A stretch of 64,000 bases of DNA. Origin: Lampris incognitus. Taxonomy: Eukaryota > Chordata > Actinopteri > Lampriformes > Lampridae. Where the stretch lies: contig NC_079213.1 in the NCBI RefSeq assembly GCF_029633865.1, forward strand, positions 112,665,464 to 112,729,463. Reading direction: 5' to 3'. Both the position numbers and the translations under genes were made by a program. Under the pieces are notes generated by a model that saw only the letters and a program-made list of their open reading frames with translations, searched no databases and was not told where the DNA came from. Below are positions 20,119 through 32,789 of this stretch, piece after piece (the stretch's first letter is position 1; each line of letters begins with the position of its first letter).

Positions 20119-23100
20119 AATTTTAGCTGTTGATGTGGCATCTGTAGGTAAAGGTATTCTGAGATCTCAGTCTGTCATATATGTGCATTAGCCACAACAA
20201 CGTGCTGCTAATGGCTATTTTCTTCTGCATCTGGCTGCTGTGGGGAAGATGTCACATTCTGGGAAAGTCCTGTTCGACAGTTACTGTTAAAATAAGTAAC
20301 CTCAAAATTATTTCTGATTCGAATATTTGTGCATTAGTTATTGTTCAAAATATTTTGGGGATAGAAAATGTAAAAAAAGGAAAGTTGTTTGCTGGTAAAT
20401 CTTCACAATTATGGTTCCAGGTAAATGTGTCCCTGTTTTTCTCATACCCTAGCTAGGCTGTTTTGGTCATCTAACATCTAATTTGTGATCTAAATAGGCT
20501 ACTTAATGCAATTGTCTTTTTTCTGTTCTGTGATTGGAGACATCTTGGAATTAAGTCTGGTAGATAAGAGATTAGCCTGGTTGTTGCTAAAACCAATCTC
20601 CATCTGCTTTTACCTCACTCTTGGTTCACTAGGGCTTGTCGCAGTCCTACAGCATAGACCTTAAATATGGCGTTACACCTTTCTAAGTACTGGGTTAACA
20701 CAGCAGAAGGCAGGTTATTCTCAGCTCAGTTTTTCCATCATTAAGAAAAAAAAAACTCTTTAAAGTTAACGTGAAGTCAGGAATCAGACCGCCCTCTTTG
20801 AAGAGAAAACATAACTGCTTGCTTATTGGGTGGAAAGGCTCTCAGGACCACGGCCGTGAAAATCGCTGGTGTTGAGCTTGCCCTTTTGACGGCCCGGCGT
20901 CTTGTTCAAACCATTGGTTTGGAGGTAGTTTGGGAGCACGGCGCCACTGTTCTCCAGACCTTTGAACCAAGGCCTGAGGACTTTTCTCAGGTCAGCTCAG
21001 AGACGGCAGCCTGTGATGAAATTTCTGCCAGTGTGGATTGGAGTCCGGGTGAGAAATATCCTGACATGCTGAAAGTCACCTCTGCAGCCCAGCACTGTTT
21101 GCCTTCACAGAAGCTGAGCGTTTCTAGTGCCCGCTTGGCGGTTTACCTCAAACAAGGCCCGGGCAAACCAGTGGCCCACATCACTCGGGCACTGTAGATG
21201 AAAATAGAAATAACTGTGAAATTCAGCGCACTAATGCAAACTGGACAGACAAGTACCCTATTGCTGTTGGGGGGGGGGGGCATGAGCATAATGTGAACGA
21301 GATGTAATAAGGGCCTAATCCAATTATATTTGATATCCCTTGTTGGTTTTAGAAAATCTCATCTAAGAAGTGAAATTTCCTTTAAGCTGAGAGCTAATCA
21401 GAATACGTGATTACTAATGTAGGAAGGTGTAGAGCTTATGTTGTTGCTTGTTGTACATGCTTTATTCTGAGGTATTTCAAGTCTGAGAAAGGATTAAGCT
21501 GTGCTTGAACCCCCTCAGTGACTTGAGTATACAATAATTTGTTGATTATTGTTGGCTAATTCAGATCTATATTCATTGACGATTTTGATTATCCGCAAAC
21601 TAACTTTTATTTAGAACTTGAAATGGAAACCCATACGCCGATGATTGAATTTTTTAATTGTCACTTTTAATGAATGATCCTCACACCCATGCAGAAAAAT
21701 GTGTGTACATGCAACGTTAAGATTACGAATAAGAGCCGTTTTATAAATGACGCTGCTGGTTTTTTCAGCCATCCCCCACAGCCTGTTTCTGATCATAATA
21801 TGGCAGGTTATAATCCCTATGGTAGTTATAGACTACAGTACACACCTCAAGTCGGGGACTTTTAAGGCTTGGCTATGAAGTAATTCACCCTCGCTTTACT
21901 CTGCACAGCTGCAGGCATTTCCATCTTATCTAAGATTGTCAGAAAGGGAGCTCCTGTAATAACGGGTCTATGCTGTGCCAAAAAAAAACAAAACCCATTA
22001 AAGGTGAATAGTTAGCAAGTCTCTCATAGCTGTCTTCATCTACCACACCTTGCTGAAGGCGATTCGTCACTAAACACCAGAATTCTTGAATAAAAATGTA
22101 GTCTAATCTGTTAGATGGTGGCATCAGCAGTTTTTCCCAGGCTGTCTACCAACGCTACCGCTAATCCCAAAGCATGTGGCCTGACTAAGACCTCGGCACA
22201 CGTTTGATCTTGTGGATTTTTTCCCCCCCTGATTTCCCTCCACCCTCTGGGGTTTTTTTCCCCTCAGGAATCAGCCTCACCGTACAGACACCTCCACCCA
22301 GGGTGTCATCTCGGTGCACCTAGACCTTTTTTTTTTTTTTTTCCTCCTTCCTTTGCTTGGTGATCTCGCCCACGTCAGGTTCCCCCCTTCCCCTTTGACA
22401 GACCGCCACGCTCTTAATCACGCCAGTTGTTCCCCTCGCCAGACTGAGAAGTAAAGTCGGTGTGTTTCGTTTCATGACATCGTGTGAGCTTGGCCATCTT
22501 CATGGTGGAGGAGTTCTCTTGATGCGGTGCAGGTCTGTGCCCAGGTGTGGACCTTTTAGTGCATTTACTGGTGAGTTTTACTGGAGGATTCGTGATTTTG
22601 TAAATCTGAAATGAAAGTAAGGGAAACTGGCGTGTGTAGATGCCGACTACATTTCACATGCATTTACTCTGCTCGATCCTGTGGTCGGCTCGGGTAATCA
22701 GAGCGGTATCTAACAGCTATATGTGCCATGTGTCATATTTCAGCTTTCCTGGAGAATAATGACTAGTAAATATTAGCAGGCTTTGCCGGGAGTGCGTCCA
22801 TACTAGTCCAGAAAATTTTGGAAAACCTTTTCGCAGTGAAAACGAGAAGACATTTTTCCCGTCCACATTAGTGTTTTCTGGTCGTCATTGAAGAGTTCAG
22901 CGTCCACGTTTAAGCGCCGAAGCTTTAGAAAAGTGTCAGGCTGGTGTTTTCAAATCCGTCTACTGGGGAGAGCGTTCTGGAAAAGCCGCGTTTTCAGTGG
23001 CTGAAATTCGCAGCTTAATGAAGGGAGGACGAGGGTGAGGAAACATGTTTTAGAAGTTAGCCATGTAAGTGTGGAGCGTGGATGTAATTAAAGTGAGAGG

Positions 23101-25105
23101 GATTTAATCAGATTAAATTGCTCAATGCCCCATTCCCATGCTACAGATTACTGTGTTCAGAACAGGACTTCGGCCAACTTAGTGGTTTTGTTGTTTGAAG
23201 GACCCCCCCTCCCCTCCCCTCCCCTCCCCACGCCCCAGTACAAAATGCAAAGAAAGATTTTAATAAGTTTGATCGTAAAGGGTTCATTTCTGCAAATGGT
23301 TTGTAGAAACTTCTGCCCAAGCCCTGTATGGTGACAGTAGGGTCTGAACAGCAAAGGTCAGGGGTCAGAGGTTTCAGGCCTGGGCTTGTTCAGAGAGCAG
23401 AGGAAATGCAACCGCTCGGCGCTCCACGGACCATAAAGCCAAGGCCAAGTGCCGCGGCGGTTACAGAGCTGGACGGGAGATCAGGTGGGAAGACAAAGCC
23501 TGGCACTAATACCCCATGATTAGGAAAGGAAGTGATAAAGAAAGCGTATTGAGCCCAAAGTACTGTAGCAACAAAACACTTTTTCCTTCAAATGCTTCCA
23601 TGAATTATGTGGCTCTGTCATTAGGTCATGGCTCATTGTTCCCCCTCTCCTGTCTGTGTGTCTGGAAGAGAGAGAGAGAGAAACGCCAACTCTTTTCCTA
23701 GACGTCCAGTTTGCTCACTTTGTTTATTGTTTTTTTTTTTCCACCCTCATTTTTTTGTTCGTTCCTCAACTCCGCTTAAGTCGAGGTTCTCGAATTGTGG
23801 GTGAAACCATCCGAGTTGTTCTTTTTTGGGGGAGAGGCTCCGGCATAGTCAAAAGAAATGGCTTAATCTTTTGAGCTTTCCGTAGACGCGAGTCACCGTT
23901 ACTGTTAAATCTGCTTATCGGCTAATCATATTCCTCGGACACGGGAGATGCCTGTGGATTTGATATTTAAGTTACACTTCAACCATCGCCCCTGGATTTT
24001 TTTTTCCCGGTATATGTCTAACCCTGGTCATGTGACACATGGGCTCACAGCACTGAAAGCTTAATGTTTAAGATGGTAAGCTTATTGTTTAATTCTTCAG
24101 TTACTGCAACGTTTCCTCTGTGTCGTAAGCTAACACCCTTCATCGTAGGTCCCTTCCAAACATTTTGTTCAGAGCCGCCTCTGTGGTTCGAGTCAAGAGT
24201 GCAGGATTAACCCGGTCTCCTTGCTATTGAGCCGTCAGACTGAGTGAGTTTTCCTTCTGCAGTTTGCTCACTGTGACATTCTGGCAACGCCGACGATGAT
24301 TAGCCCAGGCTAGTTCTGTGATCAAACCAGAGACCAGCAGCTGCCTTCTTTTCCCCGGGAGAGTAACCAGGGTGAAATGGACACAATAGTTGACTAATCA
24401 AACGAGGGACAACAATGCGGTTTGGGGCAGGACGTGCTGGAGTCTATTAATATCTCGGGAGGTCCTGCTGACCCCCTGAGGCCTCACACAGGGTCCCACC
24501 ACATCCCAGAAACCACCTTGGCTTCTTGGGTCACCTCTTCATGGCATCAGTGCCTCAGTGAGAATGCTAGCATGCAAATGAGAAATCCAGTTATTAGGAG
24601 TCATAATTTTAGGCCGATAATGTGATTATTGAGTACATGTAGATGTTGGGAATGCGACTGCTGTAACAGCCATGTCTACACGGTTCTTTGCATAATTGCC
24701 GTATGATCCACAGAAACGGCATATCTACTGCTTCCCTACATTTCTATGCCTTTTAGCCTGCGCACTGGATTTCTGTCACTTAAATTTACGTGCAGTTGCG
24801 TTTTTGGCGTTACTACAAATTCAGCTGACAATGGCGTTCGTTTTATTACTTATACCAGCAGAAAGTAGATGTTGTCATCGTCAGCTTGTGTTGTTGTACC
24901 AGGGTGCCGAAAGCCATGGATGTATGAAACGCTGGATGATGGACTGAAAATGGCGGCCCAGTCATTCTGATTAGAGCTGCTGGTCCAGTACATTTGGCTG
25001 GTGTTGGTCATGGCGGCCATCTTTGTTGTCATTCAGGGTCTGACTTTGCCATTTTCAAAAAAAACAAAAGAAATAGAAATGAAAGTAAGACATTCACATG
25101 CAGAT
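20119..25105. other. long stretch with no recognised gene
   Basis: About 5 kb of intron-like or intergenic DNA. It has poly-G at 21271, poly-T near 22327, a (CCCCT)n patch near 23207-23228 and a short GA run near 23670. A 124-codon plus-strand open frame at 20826-21197 is noted separately. Confidence 0.5.
20826..21197 (+). other. 124-codon open frame of unknown status
   Basis: An ATG-to-stop frame without low-complexity content. It includes segments such as TIGLEVVWEHGATVLQTF and QHCLPSQKLSVSSARLAVYL. I recognise no domain, and no splice sites clearly fit. It could be a chance frame, a relic of a transposable element or an unrecognised gene. Confidence 0.2.
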
Positions 25106-25110
25106 TGATT

Positions 25111-25526
25111 GGGCACCCGGGTGGCGTGGCGGTCTATTCCGTTGCCTACCAACACGGGGATCGCCGGTTTGAATTCCTGTGTTACCTCCAGTATGGTTGG
25201 ACGTCCCTACAGATACAGTTGGTTGTGTCTGCGGGTGGGAAGTCGGATGTGGGTATATGTCCTGGTCGCTGCACTAGCGCCTCCTCTGGTCGGTCGGGGC
25301 GCCTGTTCAGGGGGGAGGGGGGAACTGGGGGGAATAGCGTGATCCTCCCACGCGCTACGTCCCCCTGGTGAAACTCCTCACTGTCAGGTGAAAGAAGCGG
25401 CTGGAGGAGACATGTGGTAGTCTGCAGCCCTCGCCGGATCAGCAGAGGGGGTGGAGCAGTGACCGTGACGGCTCAGAAGAGTGGAGTAATTGGCCAAATG
25501 CCATTGGAAGAAAAAGGGGGGGGGGT
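25111..25526 (+). mobile_element. SINE-A copy 3
   Basis: Plus-strand copy from the gggcacccgggtggcgtgg head to the poly-G tail, containing a B-box variant ggtttgaattcc. Target-site duplications could not be fixed; attgggca is shared by both flanks. Confidence 0.85.
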
Positions 25527-26229
25527 CTAAAGATTGGGCAAAATTCCAGGGGCCTTAATTTACTTTTGAGTACATCGATTAAGACCAGACCCCGATTTTG
25601 GAACTCAGGCAAAGGCCTTCATCGTGGTATTACTATAGTGGAGGTAAGATTGGTGTATTAGTGTGTATGTAGATGCACCCATAGACTCACCACAAATATC
25701 CCACTGCACTTGCAGGTCTGGCAGGTGTGAATCCCAGCCGTTCAAATCCACGTTGCCCTCAGCTGCGGCAGTCTGCTTCAGAGATGGAATTTGTTTAAAC
25801 TTGATGTGTGGGTTTTTTTGTCGACCATGACCCAATTGGACTTTGTCTTTTGTAACACCGGATAAATAAATCTACCACCACCTGATGAGTGAAGTACTGT
25901 TACTGCTCAATAAGGAACTTCATTCTAAAAAGTTATTTTGGGAATTAAACATTCAGAATACTTTATATGTTTCCGACATTTAGGAAAGTTGTTGCCTGCT
26001 GGAATTCTGTGGTTGGTATATTGGAAACCCAGATGGTTCTACTTTAAAAACAAAACAATACTATAAACAAAGCTCTGGACAAATAAACTTGAGGTATTTA
26101 CCTCGTACCCACAGTCACTTTCAACACTTGTCATTCTGATTTTTTTTTTTAACTGTAGTCTTCCCATCCTTCAACGAAGCTTTTCATTTAATTTGATTTT
26201 TTGAATGCCAGTGCTTTGATTAGTCTGAT

Positions 26230-27446
26230 ACCCCCCCCCCCTTTTCTCCCCAATTGTATCCGGCCAATTACCCAACTCTTCCGAGCCGTCCCGGTAAAGG
26301 AGCTGGGCCTGAGAGTAGGAACACTGTACGGCGGCCTGATAGAGACGGCCTTGGAGTAGAGGCACTATGTGCACCAACCTCATTAGGACGGCCTTGAATC
26401 AGGAACGCTATGCACATAAACCTGATTAGGACACGTGCTACACCTGCAAGACAACATGAGGGAAACGGGACCGACAGTGACGAAAGGAAACCAAGAAGAA
26501 GAAGATCACGCCTGTCTCCGAAAAACACCACGCCTTGTTGTTTTAGTATCTAAGATTATGTTCTTCCACTATTTGGCAGACGACTCCCGGTTGCACCGAG
26601 GGTACGTCTCCAGCGCTGCCGCATTACCTCGCCCGGTTCTTTGGTTCAGGTCGACATAGGCAAATAAGAAGTCAGACGACTTCTTGCTGGTTCGTGATGT
26701 TTTATCTGGCACACAACAAATAGTTCACAGGTAATGCTGCAGCGCTGGAGACGTGCCCTCGGTGCAACCGGGAGTCGTCTGCCAAATAGTGGAAGAACAT
26801 AATCTTAGATACTAAAACAACAAGGCGTGGTGTTTTTCGGAGACAGGCGTGATCTTCTTCTTCTTGGTTTCCTTTCGTCACTGTCGGTCCCGTTTCCCTC
26901 ATGTTGTCTTGCAGATGTAGCACGTGTCCTAATCAGGTTTATGTGCATAGCGTTCCTGCTTCAAGGCCGTCCTAATGAGGTGGGTGCACATAGTGCTTCT
27001 ACTCCAAGGCCATCTCTATCAGGCCGCCGTACAGTGTTCCTACTCTCAGGCCCAGCTCCTTTACCGGTCTCTGCTCCACCCCCTCTGCTGATCCGGGGAG
27101 GGCTGCAGACCACCACATGCCTCCTCCCATACATGTGGAGTCACCAGCCGCTTCTCTTCACCTGACAGTGAGGAGATTCACCAGGGGGACGTAGCGTGCG
27201 GGCAGATCACGCTATTCCCCCCAGTTCCCCCTCTCCCCCCTCAACTGGTGCCCCGGCCGACCAGAGGAGGTGCTAGTGGAGCCACCAGGACACATACCCA
27301 CATCCAGCTTCCCCCCCCGCAGACACAGCCAATTGTGTCTGTAGGGACGCCCCGACCAAGCCAGAGGTAGTAACACGGGGATTCGAACCAGCGATCTCCG
27401 TGTTGGTAGGCAACAGAATAGACCTCCATGCCACCCAGATGCCCCC
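26230..27446 (-). mobile_element. SINE-A copy 4, split by a foldback element
   Basis: The 3' part (26230-26294) and the rest (27064-27446) of one minus-strand SINE-A copy are separated by 769 bp of foreign DNA. The outer flanks carry an 8-bp duplication agtctgat (26222-26229 and 27447-27454). The split shows that the foldback element arrived after this SINE. Confidence 0.85.
26295..27063. mobile_element. foldback element with 334-bp inverted arms
   Basis: Arms 26295-26628 and 26730-27063 are near-perfect reverse complements (a handful of mismatches by eye) around a 101-bp loop. The termini read taaaggagctgggcctgag. CCGG is present on both sides and once at the same place in intact SINE-A copies, consistent with a 4-bp target-site duplication; because CCGG is self-complementary, the exact boundary is ambiguous. 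The loop has its own small palindrome aagaagtcagacgacttctt. Open frames in the arms are mirror images with no recognised domain. I do not recognise the family. Confidence 0.85.
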
Positions 27447-27627
27447 AGTCTGATTTTTAAGAGGCTTTCATCCACACCTCGATACATACCAACTCTCCTT
27501 CACCCCACTGTGCCATTTTACTGTTTATCGCTTAGCAGGGGATTTCCCAGTTTACCCCACTGAGGTATTTACCTCCCGTCTCTGTGTGAGTTCTCTGATT
27601 GACACGACTTTTAACGTGCTCTGTATT

Positions 27628-27636
27628 TGTGTGTGT

Positions 27637-27669
<33 letters not shown>
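27628..27669. repeat. (GT)n microsatellite
   Basis: About 42 bp of GT with one interruption. Confidence 0.9.
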
Positions 27670-27672
<3 letters not shown>

Positions 27673-28816
27673 TCGTGCTCCCCAGGGGTCTAGGTTAGTT
27701 TGGTGAGAGAGCAAGCTAACCGAGGGCAGGGTGACCACCCCGGGGAATCGGGACCCAGGCTGTCAAGGTAGGGAACACCTGGAAGTGAGTTACCTGTGGA
27801 GACGGAGCCTTCGAACCCATTTCCCATGGCTGTTTGTCTGCGGGGCAGGAAGGCAGCTTTCTCGTCCTCCATGTCGTCCCAAAACTCAAGCAAAACCTGT
27901 TTCATTTTGACTCAGTGCAACATTCCAGAAAAGTAACATAAGATATATAAGAACCCAGTAACAGGTGATGTTCAGTGGTAATGAGGTATATTTACATACG
28001 TCTGTGTGTACGGTTGGTTTTCTGTGTATGCCAGATAACTATCTCTGCCAGAATTGGTGTGTCGAACAAGTCTGTGCATACAACGCTGGGTTACATGTGC
28101 AGTCGTAACACTGGAATTTATACCTACAAGAGCTGATATGAACAGTTTGTAACACAAGGAATACCACTCACATGGTATTCCGCTTTAACTCTTTCACCAG
28201 CCATTTGTTGTTTTTAAAACCAGCAGAACATCCAGTTGCTGACTTGGCTCCTGCCAAAGCCAACGACAGTTAATATTTAAAAGTACTTGGCTGGTCGCTG
28301 ATGTGAAATCTCCTCCCTGTACCAAGGTATTCAGCCGGTGTTTTTACTTTCCGTTCAGACGTCGGTTAAATAGAAATTCTGTGTTAACTTGGAAACAGCA
28401 GCCACTGAGTCGTGTTATCTAGTCAACACGTTTTCGTTCTGCGAACGTGTTGGTGTGAAAACGGACCCTGGAAGCAGACCTTTGAGATGTAGGAATAGTT
28501 TTTTCTTTTCTGGATAGGTAAATAGCATGTCACCTCGGGAGTTACTATCAACCGTTATACAGCACTGTTGTTATTCATCCGTAGCAACGACGAGGACCAT
28601 CTAGTCATCCTGTGATGGACGACTGAAGACTTGTGCAATGATTACAGTGAGGAAGAGTTGTGCATCATCAACCCCACTCTCTCGTCTGAGACCACCTACT
28701 ACCAGTGGCAAGACTAGCGAGACAACTGGCAATGGAGACGGATGCAGAGTTTTCCTCTGGGTTTCTTCCCAAAGCCTTTCCCATAGATGAGTATACCCAC
28801 AAGGCAGCGGAGGTTT
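27670..28816. other. no gene recognised
   Basis: Mixed non-coding sequence leading up to the 69-bp repeat. The last 150 bases read as a broken open frame that may belong to the same unknown unit. Confidence 0.4.
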
Positions 28817-29209
28817 GAAATCCGAGTTTTCCTTCTCCTAGAGGAACTGCCCGACAAGGCTAACGAGCTTCATCTACTCGGTTCTGAAATCCGAGTTTTC
28901 CTTCTCCTAGAGGAACTGCCCGACAAGGCTAACGAGCTTCATCTACTCGGTTCTGAAATCCGAGTTTTCCTTCTCCTAGAGGAACTGCCCGACAAGGCTA
29001 ACGAGCTTCATCTACTCGGTTCTGAAATCCGAGTTGTCCTTCTCCTAGTTTGGCTGCCAACCAAGGCTAACGAGTCCGATCGACCCACCCGGTTATACCG
29101 CCGGGAACCCGGTCGCCCCCGCAGCAGGCTTTGTGAAAACCGGAGGTACCACGAGAAGGTGCTGCTGCAGACACATTTGCGTAGGAGCGGCCATACGCTA
29201 AGGTCCTGA
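28787..29209 (+). other. open frame containing a 69-bp (23-codon) tandem repeat
   Basis: 140 codons from an ATG. Residues about 11-79 are three identical 23-residue units (EIRVFLLLEELPDKANELHL plus LGS), and a diverged fourth unit follows. The C-terminal part is basic (RREPGRPRSRLCENRRYHEK), and further codons continue in another frame (TRGDHYTRKPEAIPPPRIPF). This looks like a decayed coding region that has undergone in-frame duplication. I cannot name the family; a retroelement origin is possible. Confidence 0.35.
28817..29080. repeat. 69-bp tandem repeat, 3 exact copies plus a partial
   Basis: Unit starts gaaatccgagttttccttct and ends catctactcggttct. The first three copies are identical by eye, so the duplication is recent. 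Confidence 0.95.
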
Positions 29210-29868
29210 CGGACCCGCGGCGATCACTACACCAGGAAGCCAGAGGCCATCCCACCGCCTCGCATTCCTTTTGGCAAGTAGGACATCTGGCCCAATACTC
29301 GCCACCTCCCTATACGGCATTACACTATTATCCATGTCCATATAAACACGGGCGCACACAACTGGTGTGCGTGTGCTGGTTTCATGCCAACATTTCACTT
29401 CCCACCAGGATCCCACTGCCCTTTACGCCTGCACACGTTATGAGTCCCCACCACTGTGTCAGCCACAATAGCCTTGCTTTCTTCGTTCCAGTGCTGTGCT
29501 GCTGTCGTTGTCGCTGAAATAAAAACGGCGTTCAAAAGGGCTCGGCTCCTCCAGGGTCAATGAAAGGCTTGTGAGCATCACTACTCGATGCCTGTATTCA
29601 GAGGAGAATCTGGATTCATTTTTCGAGCGTCCAGATAATTGCGACAAGTTAGCCCAAATGTTAATCTGCTGACACATCCTGCCTGATCTCTGTTGTGCAA
29701 GGCTGGAGGTACTTGACTGATGGCAACAGCGACGACGTGAGAGGGGTGAGGAGGGGCAACGGGAGTACCGAAACTAGGAAAATTATAATTCAGCAAGACA
29801 CCGGCGCAGGGGTACTCACATACCATATAAATTACACAGTCATGTAGATGAACTTAAAGTGCAAAATA
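29210..29868. other. no gene recognised
   Basis: Non-coding or decayed sequence after the repeat-bearing frame. No domain recognised on either strand. Confidence 0.4.
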
Positions 29869-29869
29869 A

Positions 29870-30310
29870 GGGGTGTCCGGGTGGCATGGCGGTCTATTCC
29901 GTTGCCTACCAACACGGGGATCGCCGGTTCCAATCCCCGTGTTACCCCCGGGCTGGTTGGGCGTCCCTACAGACACAATTGGCCGTGTCTGCGGGTGGGA
30001 AGCCGGATGTGGGTATGTGTCCTGGTGGCTCCACTAGCGCCTCCTCTGGTCAGTCAGGGTGCCTGTTCGGGCTGGAGGGGGAACTGGGGGGAATAGCGTG
30101 GATCCTCCCATGTGCTACGTCCCCCTGGTGAAACTCCTCACTGTCAGGTGAAAAGAAGCGGCTGGTGATTCCACATGTATGGGAGGAGGCATGTGGTAGT
30201 CTGCAGCCCTCCTGGATCAGCAGAGGGGGGTGGAGCAGAGACCGGGACGGCTCAAAGAGCGGGGTGATCAGCCAGGTACAATGGGGGGGAAAAGAAAGGG
30301 GGGGGGGTCT
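29870..30310 (+). mobile_element. SINE-A copy 5
   Basis: Full-length plus-strand copy with head gggtgtccgggtggcatgg, B-box variant and a poly-G tail. No target-site duplication was seen. Confidence 0.88.
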
Positions 30311-30399
30311 TATTTTTCTTCCTTTGAAGTAACATCTCATTTGAATTGTGGTTCTACCATTACTGCTGATGTAATGCTTATTTAGTCCCAATCCTAAGG

Positions 30400-30402
<3 letters not shown>

Positions 30403-30445
<43 letters not shown>
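30403..30445. repeat. (CA)n microsatellite
   Basis: About 43 bp of uninterrupted CA. Confidence 0.95.
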
Positions 30446-30447
<2 letters not shown>

Positions 30448-30570
30448 AGTGGAACTGGACTTGACAATGTACAGCTCCACATCACACGTGTTGTCGTCTC
30501 TCAGAAAGGAAACAAAAGGGAGTGAAAGAGCTGTTTTTACCGCTCTCATTTTTTTATTCACCAAGCTGAG

Positions 30571-30954
30571 GTCCACTACCAGGATACTGGTCCATGTCAG
30601 AAGTCCACTACCAGGATACTGGTCCATGTCAGAAGTCCACTACCAGGATACTGGTCCACGTCAGAAGTCCACTACCAGGATACTGGTCCATGTCAGAAGT
30701 CCACTACCAGGATACTGGTCCACGTCAGAAGTCCGCTACCAGGATACTGGTCCATGTCAGAAGTCCGCTACCAGGATACTGGTCCATGTCAGAAGTCCAC
30801 TACCAGGATACTGGTCCATGTCAGAAGTCCACTACCAGGATACTGGTCCATGTCAGAAGTCCACTACCAGGATACTGGTCCATGTCAGAAGTCCACTACC
30901 AGGATACTGGTCCACGTCAGAAGTCCGCTACCAGGATACTGGTCCATGTCAGAA
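30571..30954. repeat. 32-bp minisatellite, 12 copies
   Basis: Unit gtccactaccaggatactgg followed by tccatgtcagaa, with tac/cgc and tgtc/cgtc variants. The 384 bp equal exactly 12 units. Because 32 is not a multiple of three, three units form a 32-residue period that stays open in all plus frames; this is not evidence of coding. Confidence 0.95.
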
Positions 30955-31151
30955 TGAACTGTGGTTGCTTTCAGTCTGAACCAAAATCAACAACATAACA
31001 GCACTCTGACACTTCTGCCGTTCTCTTCTGCACCTCTGAGACCTTTGGCCGTCAAGTCCGAGGTCCAAACCCGGCACCGGGGATGGCCGAGATGGACTCT
31101 GATCCCGTCTGTTCAGCGAAGGCTAAACAAGCGTCTCAGCTCCCTTGAGTC

Positions 31152-32197
31152 TGATGTGAGCCCCTCTATCACAGAGACCCCCGCCCACTTATACACATCT
31201 GTCCCTGTGAGCCCCTCTATCACAGAGACCCCCGCCCACTTATTCACATCTGTCACTGTGAGCCCCTCTATCACAGAGACCCCCCGCCCACCTATACACA
31301 TCTGTCACTGTGAGCCCCTCTATCACAGAGACCCCCGCCCACCTATACACATCTGTCACTGTGAGTCTCTCTATCACAGAGACCCCCGCCCACTTATTCA
31401 CATCTGTCACTGTGAGTCTGATGTGAGCCCCTCTATCACAGAGACCCCCGCCCACTTATTCACATCTGTCACTGTGAGTCTGATGTGAGCCCCTCTATCA
31501 CAGAGACCCCGCCCGCTTATACACATCTGTCACTGTGAGCCCCTCTATCACAGAGACCCCCGCCCACTTATACACATCTGTCACTGTGAGCCCCTCTATC
31601 ACAGAGACTCCCACCCACCTATTCACATCTGTCACTGTGAGCCCCTCTATCACAGAGACCCCCGCCCACTTATACACATCTGTCACTGAGTCTGATGTGA
31701 GCCCCTCTATCACAGAGACCCCCGCCCACTTATACACATCTGTCACTGTGAGCCCCTCTATCACAGAGACTCCCACCCACCTATTCACATCTGTCACTGT
31801 GAGTCTGATGTGAGCCCCTCTATCACAAAGACCCCCCGCCCACTTATACACATCTGTCACTGTGAGCCCCTCTATCACAGAGACTCCCACCCACCTATTC
31901 ACATCTGTCAATGTGAGCCCCTCTATCACAGAGACCCCCGCCCACTTATTCACATCTGTCACTGTGAGTCTGATGTGAGCCCCTCTATCACAGAGACCCC
32001 CGCCCACTTATACACATCTGTCACTGTGAGCCCCTCTATCACAGAGACTCCCACCCACCTATTCACATCTGTCACTGTGAGCCCCTCTATCACAGAGACT
32101 CCCACCCACCTATTCACATCTGTCACTGTGAGTCTGATGTGAGCCCCTCTATCACAGAGACCCCCGCCCACTTATTCACATCTGTCACTGTGAGTCT
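31152..32197. repeat. 51/60-bp minisatellite reaching an assembly gap
   Basis: About 20 copies of gagcccctctatcacagaga followed by cccccgcccacttatacaca and tctgtcactgt. Some units gain 9 bp (gagtctgat). The array is cut by the N run, so its true length is unknown. Confidence 0.95.
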
Positions 32198-32397
32198 NNN
32201 NNNNNNNNNNNNNNNNNNNNNNNNNNNNNNNNNNNNNNNNNNNNNNNNNNNNNNNNNNNNNNNNNNNNNNNNNNNNNNNNNNNNNNNNNNNNNNNNNNNN
32301 NNNNNNNNNNNNNNNNNNNNNNNNNNNNNNNNNNNNNNNNNNNNNNNNNNNNNNNNNNNNNNNNNNNNNNNNNNNNNNNNNNNNNNNNNNNNNNNNN
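32198..32397. other. assembly gap, 200 N
   Basis: Exactly 200 N. It follows directly on the minisatellite, which probably defeated assembly. A round length suggests an arbitrary gap size. Confidence 0.99.
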
Positions 32398-32660
32398 TTG
32401 AAAACCTACTTACATCACTTGGGGCCCGGGATGATGGTGGACTGTTTAAAGCACTGTGGGACTTTACACTAGCGGAGGGATATATTAAAGATGTAGTTAA
32501 ATACAGGCGCCAGTTGGTCCGTACAGTACCTGATTACAGCAGAGGAGAGTTGATCAGGCCCTGCTGCTTTCCTTTTATTGCTCTTTCTGAACAAAGCCCT
32601 CACCCCTTCCTCCTGGATGGTGAGAGGAGGGGTGAGGGAGGAAGGCTGAGGTGGTGAGCA
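32398..32660. repeat. possible LINE-derived fragment
   Basis: Phrases such as agttgatcaggccctgctgc resemble the non-coding strand of fish CR1/L2-like LINEs, but no continuous reverse-transcriptase motif is readable. Confidence 0.3.
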
Positions 32661-32789
32661 GGAAGATGTGCCAAATTTTCAAACCTATTTTTTCAAACCT
32701 TTGTTTGGTAGGTCAGACTCCTCGATGCAAATTCTCATGGGACATAGAAGGGTCTGCAGTTATATTAAGAAACTCGAGATCAGGGAGCA

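Noticed and set aside
30449..32142. Repeat-protein frames over the 32-bp and 51-bp arrays
   Set aside because: Open in several frames and both strands with no domain; explained by minisatellites.
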